From Typha latifolia (Eukaryota > Streptophyta > Magnoliopsida > Poales > Typhaceae): a stretch of 64,000 bases of DNA. Below are positions 56,394 through 64,000 of this stretch, piece by piece. Under the pieces are notes generated by a model. It searched no databases. It saw only the letters and a program-made list of their open reading frames with translations, and was not told where the DNA came from. The stretch is from contig CM034101.1 in NCBI GenBank assembly GCA_019914945.1, positions 16,689,188 to 16,753,187 of the forward strand, read 5' to 3'. The position numbers were made by a program, and so were the translations under genes. Positions within the stretch are counted from its first letter, which is position 1. Each line of letters begins with the position of its first letter.

Positions 56394-59049
56394 CTATTGT
56401 CTACAAAATGATTCCCAGAAGGCACCAAGATCAACATTGCCTCCAGAGAGGAGGATTCCAATTTTGTTGCTTTGGTTCCAAGCAGCACACTGTTTAAACT
56501 TGTTGGAAAGAACAGCTGCAAGGCCAATAGCTCCACTAGGCTCCACGACGACTTTCAGAACCTCGTAACACATTCTCATGGCTTCTAAGATCTCCTCATC
56601 ATCTACCGTGATGACATCATCCACCAAGTCCCGCACTACTGGCCTGAAACAGAAAGAAAATAAATCAAATTATGTCTTATGCACTGAAACGACTGGTAAT
56701 AAGAAAGAACAACAAATGACAAGAAAATGACAAGAAAATGACAAGTTCTCAAACGGCAGGAAGCCTCAGAAAAATTTCAAGCTACAAGAGAAATTTTTAT
56801 CAGGAGAGATGACGGGCAAGCAAAATGTCATATCCAAATTGAAAATATACGCCCCTAAAGACCTATTGATACACATTAAACCATAGACACATACATAGAT
56901 AGCTACATGCATACTTAAATGTCCAGAAGCCTGAAATATAGCAACTTTTGGCAGTGGGTATATATACCATGTAAGTTCTCCAAGAAAAGCTCTGAGTCCA
57001 TCAGCAATCGTGTTGGTCTCAGGTAAAGTAATTATCCTTCCTGCTGCCTTGGATTGAGAAGCATCATCAGCACCCTTCGGCTCAGCTGCCAAAACACAGA
57101 TGGAAGGATTGATCGCTTTGGCAGCCAATGTCACACCAGAAATAAGACCACCACCTATATAGCCACGTTAGAAATGAGAATGTCAAGAATAAGACAAGGG
57201 AAGAGCATAGTTTATTAATGCTAAAGATCTGCCAAAGTACAAACCACTAATTGGTACGATTAAGGTGTCAATATCTGGTACTTGCTCCAACAGCTCTAGT
57301 GAAATTGTACCCTGACCACTGCAAACATGTTTAAAACATAACTTCCAACAAAATTTGTTTCTTCTCATATTATAATGGACTATATCAAAAGATACTGCTA
57401 GTACCAAGGCAAGGAAGTCAAAATTCAGGTGTTCCTAAGTAGAGTGGTTCTTCAGGGTTTCTGCATGGAGTTAATGATCTGGAACATATCAAAGCAATTC
57501 GCTCAGACATCACAATTCACAGGGATGAGGAAACACATCTCCCAAGTAATGAGACAAATATGTGACAATTGGACTCGTCAAAAAGAGGTTTGAAATGTCA
57601 ACACTACCTTGAAGAACTATATCAAAAAGTTAGGCAAGCACTGATCATCTGGTTATTTTGGCAATATTGGACTTGAAGACAGATACTTTTGCCAATTCTA
57701 TGAAACGAAACTTACATGCCGAGAAGGTTATATAAAGAACTATATAATTAAAGATACAACTCAGAGGATCAGAGGTGTTCACCTCACCCCTAAACTAAAT
57801 TACTTTGAACTAATTAAAAGAGGTATGTTCTCTACATACTTAACAGAAGATAGGTGACAATGGAAGTCATCTCAGAAGGACGATAGACAATAAGTCCACA
57901 AATCAACCTGAACTAATACCTTATAGTGTAACTATTTTGACTAGGTAGGAAATCAGCTTGCATTATGACAAGCGGATTTTCCATTTCTCCGGAAAACAAG
58001 AAAAGTTGTCCCGAATTTGGCACATATGTAATTTTTTTTTTTGTTAAAACAGCTGCCTTACTTCAACTAAGAATTTTGTCCTAGACTGTTCTTCAAAATT
58101 AGGACCTAAGCAACAGAGCATTAGGCAGTATATTCAAATAACCTGATATTACTGGGCTTGAATGCTAGACTATCTCAAAACTCAAACTACTTTCAAACTG
58201 AGAACCTATGAATTGCAAGGTAAATGAGAAGATAACTATAGCAATTTAACAACAGGATAGCATATGACCGTCATCTTCCTTAATAAGACAATTACAATTA
58301 TATCTGAACATCAACACGCTGAGAAAGGCAGTCACATACCTTATAATACGTTTGTCATTGAAAGGATGAATAAGAACTGCACCGGTTTCATTTTCAACCT
58401 TCTTAGCAACAGTTTCTCTTGATTGATATGTAGCTTCGCTCCAAATAACCTGGCCACCATAGCGCTTGACATTCTCGACCTTACATTTTGGTGCATTCTT
58501 GGGTATAACAATATAAGCAGGAATTCCACGTAATCTTGCAGCCAAAGACACTGCTGCAGCATGGTTACCACTAAATAGATGGAGAACAACTCATTAATTT
58601 TTTTATCCAAATATATTTGAACTTTTAAAGCAGAGAAGGCGAGACTGTATTCATTGCAAAGTGCTATAAATAAGGGAGTGAACCTGCTATGAGTTACGAC
58701 ACCTCTAGCAGCTTGGTCATCTCCAAGTGAGAATATAGCATTGGAAGCACCTCTAATTTTAAAAGCCCCGCTGTTTGGCATGTAAGCTATTAAATGTTAA
58801 TATCAGCCGCAGCAAAAAGGATGAGCAAAGAATCGAACATTGAATAATTACAAACTAAGGAGCCACCTCTCACCCCTTCTGGAAGCATTCACACTTGAAA
58901 AACAATTGCTTCCCGGCTAAAGAATCAAGGGATACCGATGAGAGAACCGGGGTTCTATGGATATACGGGCAAATGCGGATCTGTGCTTCTCTGATGGATT
59001 GGATATCAGCAGCATACTTCTGTATTTCTTGATTCTTGTTTCTGTCCAT
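56394..59049 (-). CDS. Serine racemase (PLP-dependent, fold type II)
   Basis: Six exons, 59049-58874, 58770-58684, 58570-58340, 57318-57245, 57154-56968 and 56643-56394, join in phase for 334 residues, a normal length. The start is ATG (59049); a TTG one codon earlier is not the start. Key features are YIHRTPVLSS, CECFQKGGAFKIRGA with the PLP-binding lysine at residue 63, the SSGNHAAA loop (SGNHAAAVSLAARL), IPAYIVIPKNAPKCKV, the phosphate-binding region PISGGGLISG, and LLSGGNVDLGAF with the SGGN motif near the C-terminus. The enzyme interconverts L- and D-serine and also eliminates water from serine in the cytosol; relation to threonine dehydratases means minor dehydratase activity is expected. 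A 5' UTR intron (59376-59055) is likely from a CAG|GTAATT donor and an ATAACAG acceptor. Confidence 0.96.
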
Positions 59050-60604
59050 CAAACCTGTTATATCGTTTTTATGTAAACCAAATTTATCACAAAAGATGTG
59101 GACTTGGACTTCTATAGAAAATTATGTAAATCAATCAGGTTTTAAATTGATCCTCTTCTGCTCATGCCAATTGTGCCTAAAATGTTACAATTGGGGAAAA
59201 AAATCTTCTTATTTCGATTTAAAGGGCTTTCCTTTTGCCTCTTATGATGCACTAAAACCTCAAAAAACCCTAGTGTTGGTCCAAAATTAGTGGGACAAAA
59301 AAGTGCAGCTGAAGCTCCTGAGATCTACTAAGAATAAAAATTGCAAAGTAGCCGAAGATATTGAGAGGAGAATTACCTGATCCTTGAGGACGTAAAATGG
59401 AAGGTTGAAACGGAGCTTTTGCGGAGAAGACGAGCTCACTCGGCCGGCTGCCCATACGCCATTTGCTACTATGCGACAACCTTGTAGACTATGGGCGAGG
59501 ATTCTCTGCAAATCCAGTTGCATGGAAGTTTTACAACTGGTATTACTATATTTTGTGCATCGAAGATCCAAGGACTGCAATCAAGGATTCCTCTCATGTT
59601 GTTAAGAACTTAATTACATCTTGTTAGCTTAATCAACTTTATGCCTTTCTAAATCTGCTCAACTTTCACAGTTGGATAATTTTAGGTAGGCTATCTTTTC
59701 TTTGTTAGTAAATTGGATCCATCATGCATGTCTAAATCACTACTGTTGGGATTAGAACCCATAACTTTTATTATATGGTGGAACCCAACCACTTGTATAG
59801 TTGGCCTAAGTCTCTCTCACTTTATTAGTAACACTATTTTCTTTTCATATGATTAAAATTTAGAGTGGTCATTGAGTCATTCTTGTAAAAGTTAAAGGAA
59901 ATCCTAGGTTTTGATTATTTTAGGTCAGCACACCAAACATCACACATAGATATACTTTAGTCACAAATTTATTTATTTTAGTGCATTTAATTGTTAGAAA
60001 ATAAAGTTTAATAAAATGTCTCACTTCAAAAACTATATTTAAGGAGTAAAGAAGACATTTCTTTAATTTATTTTGTACAATTAAACATCAAAAAATATTT
60101 TAAAAAAAAACTGAGTATTTTCGTTCGTCCACTCAGACAACCAAACATTTGCATTTATTAACGTACATTGTTTGGTGTACAAATTTAAAATATTCCTCCA
60201 TTATCTAGAAAATCCTGCCTAATGATTTGAAAGAGATTTGCACTTTAGATGTAGTACTGTTAACTATATCAATGCCTTCCGTCACGTTTCACTTTGTAAC
60301 TGCGCTAAGATGCCCTCCCTGTACGTTAAGCCTTCCGTTTCATCACATTTTTTTCGCATAAAACCAGATGCTACGGGGAATAAAAAATCTACCCCAGAAT
60401 TCACCCGAACAAGACTTCCCGCTAAATCCAGTACATCTAACAACATTTCTTTGTAAGCAATCGCTTCTACGTACTATATGTTAACTGTCACCATCTCGTT
60501 TTCGTTTCTCTTTATAAACCGCTTTCGATTCAAACGCTTCGCCGTGCTTTCGAGCCAAGCTAAAGCTCAAGTGGGCAAGGGAAGGAGAAGGGAGGAGGAG
60601 AGCA
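59050..60604. other. Region between the serine racemase and copper ATPase start codons
   Basis: Divergent promoters share this 1.55 kb. It holds the racemase 5' UTR intron and leader (to about 59580), AT-rich DNA with no gene, and seven GTAC motifs between 60075 and 60474 in front of the copper ATPase. Confidence 0.6.
60075..60474 (+). promoter_or_regulatory. Cluster of seven GTAC motifs upstream of the copper ATPase gene
   Basis: GTAC starts at 60075, 60163, 60177, 60254, 60321, 60431 and 60471. GTAC is the core of copper-response elements bound by SPL7/CRR1 SBP-box regulators. About 1.5 would be expected by chance in 400 bp. Function is inferred only. Confidence 0.35.
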
Positions 60605-63600
60605 ATGGCGAGCAAAGCTTTCCTCTTCTCCTGCTTTAATGGCGACCCGTGCTCCTCTTCCTCGTCGAAAACCCCCCGTCTGCTCTCCCTGAGACCTCGG
60701 TACCCTTCCATGCTCAAGCGGCCGAAGGGCGCCTCACCGGCGGGGCATGGCGGCGCCGGATTCGGTGACATAGAGGCTCCGCCTCTGGAGGAAGAGGAGA
60801 GCACGAGGGTCGCTCTGTTCTCGGTCGTGGGAATGACGTGCACTGCGTGCGGCGGATCAGTGGAGAAGGCTATAAAGCGCCTCCCGGGGATACATGACGC
60901 GGCTGTGGACGTGCTCAATAACCGTGCTCAAGTCATCTTTTATCCCGCCTTCGTCTCGGTCTGATCTGATTCCGATCTCTTTGCTTATAGCTTTTTTTTG
61001 TGTGTGTGTTTCTTGAATCGAACCCAACAATTTCGTGAACAGGGCTTGTTGTCTTCTTTTGTTTGGATTTCACTAGCGATTTCATAATCTTTTGTACATC
61101 TATTTTCCGCTTATTTCCTTTTTAATGGAAAATTTGGTGTTAAATGAACTGAGCAACTTGGTTCTTCTTCTAATCGTCAAATTTTTATTGGAATATTACT
61201 GAATGGTTTCCTATTATGAATTTAATGGGAAAGAGAGACCTTTCTATTTTTCATTATTTGAGTAGCCTTTGTTAGTCTAAAGGCACGTCATGCAGGTTCA
61301 TGTCGCTATAGTAATTAAGGCTATGAAGTCTTGCGTGTTGCTAACTTTTGATGGATCGAGTAGAACTCCATTAATTATAGTCATTTATTATGAAGTTTCT
61401 TCATGCCATGTTAAACTTGTCTAACGTTATTGCATGCAAATGCCTCAATGGAGTAAAAGACTAAACAGTTGTTTATTGTAGAGATTGTAACTCATTTCTT
61501 TCGTGTTGATCTTTTCTCTCTGTCGTATCACACACTACCTTTTCTGTACCCCTCCCAATCTCCCTATTCTTCTTCTGGGTATTAGTGTTAAGTGAATAAT
61601 CATGATCCTACCATATATTCCTGTTGTATGAATAGCAGTCATTGAAACAACAATATGTTTAGGATTGATTCAATAAGTTTCTGGCTAGAGTAGTAGAGTT
61701 TATATTTATAATCTCTCCTTGAGAGAGATGACAGAGGGTTGCTTTCATGACAGAGAGATGCCAAATCAACTTGTTGCAGTCTACACCCAAATTAATGTGC
61801 AAATCAGCTGATAAGAACTTTTTGCCAGAAATCTTTCAACCAAGAGAAATCCTAGCAGGACAGATTATCTGAATCTAAAGGACAATGGAAACTAGAGTTT
61901 TTATTGAATAATTCAACATTTTGATCCTATTACTTTTTAATTGACTTTCTTATTGAAGAGGTACTTGTATTATAATAGTTATTACTCTTTCTAATTATGT
62001 CTTATATCATTTTATTTTACTTTATCTTACTACTTTTATTTAATACAATTATGTGCTGAAAGCTAGTCTGATTTACTCGTCTGAGGCTTTTTTTTTTTTT
62101 TTTAAAACAGGAAGAGGAAATTCAGGAAAGAATCGAAGATGTGGGATTTGAAGCTGCATTGATCAAAGAGGAGCCTAAGGAACGATCTATTCTAATATGC
62201 AGGTTACATGTAAAAGAAATGACCTGCACTTCTTGCACAAGTACTGTTAAGTCTGCTCTTAAAGCTGTTCCAGGCGTCCAGAAAGCTGTAGTAGCCTTGG
62301 CAACTGAAGAAGCAGAAATTCTTTATGATCCTAAAATCATCACTGCCACCAGACTTGTCGAAGTAGTCGAAGAAACTGGTTTTGAAGCTATACTTATCAC
62401 AACGGGAGAAGATAGGAACAGGATAGAGTTTAAAGTTGATGGTAGCTTAGATGATAAATCTATCATGATGATCAAAAGCTCTCTTGAAGCACTTCCAGGG
62501 GTTGAGGGTACAAATATTGATCCTGTGCTTCGTAAAATCACTGTATCCTACAAGCCAGATCAAACAGGTCCTCGGAATTTTATTGATGTAATTGAATCGA
62601 CGGGTTCCGAACATCTCAGGGCATCAATATATCCAGAAGCAGGAGGAAGGGAGCTTCACAGGCATAAGGAGATTAACCAGTATTTTCAGTCTTTTCTTTG
62701 GAGCTTGGTTTTCACAATTCCGGTATTTTTAACTTCCATGGTCTTTATGTACATTCCTGGGATTCGAGATGGACTTGATAAGAAGGTAGTTAATATGTTG
62801 AGTATTGGAGAGCTTCTGAGATGGATTTTATCCACTCCTGTCCAATTTATAGTTGGCCGTAGGTTTTATACCGGTGCATACAAAGCCTTGCGACATGGCT
62901 CAGCTAATATGGATGTGTTGATTTCTCTCGGCACTAACACAGCCTATTTCTATTCTCTTCACTCCATTATCAGGGCAGCAACTTCGAAAGAATTTATGGG
63001 AACTGATTTTTTTGAGACTAGTTCGATGCTCATATCATTTATTCTTCTGGGTAAGTACCTTGAAATCTTAGCTAAAGGGAAAACCTCAGAGGCAATCGAG
63101 AAGCTTATGGACCTGGCACCTGAAACTGCTACGTTGTTAACATATGATAGTGAAGGCAAAGTGGTAAATGAAAGAGAAATAGACAGTCGACTGATTCAGA
63201 AGAACGATATCATTAAAATAATGCCTGGTGCGAAAGTTGCTTCAGATGGTTTCGTTACATGGGGTCAGAGCCATGTCAATGAAAGCATGATAACTGGAGA
63301 ATCACGGCTTGTTGCAAAGAGAAAAGGAGATACTGTTATCGGTGGAACAGTTAATGAAAATGGTGTGCTCTATGTGAGAGCCACACATGTTGGGTCAGAG
63401 AGTGCTCTATCACAGATTGTTCGTCTAGTTGAGTCAGCACAAATGGCAAAAGCTCCCGTTCAGAAGTTTGCCGATCGTATATCAAAGTTCTTTGTCCCTT
63501 TGGTAAGGATACATTTATTACATGCTTCCTTCCCTTTTTTTTTCTGCTTTATTTTTCGGCAAGTGTCAACATTATAAATCTTTTTATTTCAAAAACTGAA

Positions 63601-64000
63601 TGAATTACTGGGCCAAAAGGCCATTTAAGTCAGTTCCATTCTTTTTTCTGGCTACTGACTTATAATTACTCTACTGGAATGTTGACCTGATCTATTTTCA
63701 CAAACAATTGTAATGGCTCATGTATCTTGAAATCTAGGGAATCATCAAGGAGGCTCACATGTTCTGGGTGTCTCTCTGAAATGGACAAGTATCGAATCTA
63801 GATTTTAGTCACGTCATATGACATAATGATATTAAATATGTATACTGACTGGGACAAGAGGACGTGTTATTTCTAATAGGAAGTATGAGTAACTTGTTTA
63901 CGAATATTATACTGAATTAGTGATGTTTAACTGTGCAGGTCATCACTCTTGCAATTGCCACTTGGTTCTCATGGTTTTTAGCTGCGAAATTTAATGGTTA
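60605..64000 (+). CDS. Copper-transporting P1B-type ATPase, HMA5-like, 3' end outside window
   Basis: Exons 60605-60958, 62111-63502 and 63939 onward join in phase 0; about 60% of a ~1,000-residue protein is present. Exon 1 gives an N-terminal extension and the first heavy-metal-binding domain with GMTCTAC (residues 76-82). Exon 2 starts EEEIQERIEDVGFEA and carries the second domain with EMTCTSC (154-160). A third, degenerate domain lacks the CxxC pair (DDKSIMMIKSSLEALPGV). Then come membrane spans (SLVFTIPVFLTSMVFMYIPG), GSANMDVLISLGT, the actuator region and TGES (513-516). Exon 3 opens with a transmembrane segment (ITLAIATWFSWF). The CPC ion motif, DKTG phosphorylation site and ATP domain would follow beyond 64000. 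HMA5-type pumps export Cu(I) from the cytosol, detoxifying copper in roots or loading it into vacuole or xylem. The fit is to the HMA5/HMA4(rice) subgroup rather than RAN1, on overall similarity. Confidence 0.94.

Noticed and set aside
1..64000. tRNA, rRNA, CRISPR or organellar insertions
   Set aside because: No A/B-box cloverleaf, rRNA core, spaced direct repeats or organellar gene was recognised by eye; a tRNA search program would be needed to exclude short tRNA genes.

Overview
The window is nuclear DNA of a flowering plant. Genes carry GT-AG introns, one GRAS gene has a perfect miR171 target site, and AT-rich intergenic DNA holds hAT and Ty3/gypsy chromovirus elements. A monocot is my guess from overall gene flavour; nothing in the sequence proves the lineage. 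There are no rRNA genes, CRISPR arrays, or bacterial or organellar operons.

Layout. (1) From the left edge to 12.64 kb, minus strand: most of a RIN2/RIN3-type membrane RING-CUE E3 ubiquitin ligase gene. Its largest intron (5.9 kb) carries a nearly complete 3,861-bp hAT transposon on the opposite strand. (2) 12.6-17.4 kb: promoter and AT-rich spacer ending in a purine-rich GA leader. (3) 17.43-19.69 kb, plus: an intronless SCL6/22/27 (HAM-type) GRAS regulator. (4) 19.7-30.8 kb: gene-poor DNA with one possible zinc-finger-like last exon. (5) 30.8-44.3 kb: a transposon island. It holds a 666-bp deletion derivative of the same hAT family, two head-to-head degenerate chromovirus copies meeting at a 10-bp loop near 38.36 kb, a 2,600-bp solo LTR nested in the left copy, a further gypsy protease fragment, and three tandem copies of a ~240-bp unit that resembles a gene leader. 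(6) 45.4-48.6 kb, minus: a glycerol-3-phosphate transporter with a 5' UTR intron, a TATA box and two P1BS-type sites. (7) 50.96-51.77 kb, minus: actin-depolymerizing factor. (8) 52.28-54.37 kb, minus: a five-knuckle CCHC (ZCCHC9-like) protein. (9) 55.0-55.4 kb, minus: two exon-like segments of an unidentified small Cys-rich protein. (10) 56.39-59.05 kb, minus: serine racemase. (11) 60.6 kb to the right edge, plus: the first ~60% of an HMA5-type copper P1B-ATPase.

The genes are ordinary single plant loci with no operon-like link. For the seven identified genes, exon boundaries were placed by hand from splice sites, phase continuity and family similarity. In all seven the phases close without a frameshift. 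I did not find a convincing new molecular system. The most informative structures are the autonomous/deleted hAT pair with GTGTCC-rich ends, the chromovirus palindrome with its nested solo LTR, the tandem leader triplication, and a possible 51-bp phase-neutral exon in the RIN2-like gene.
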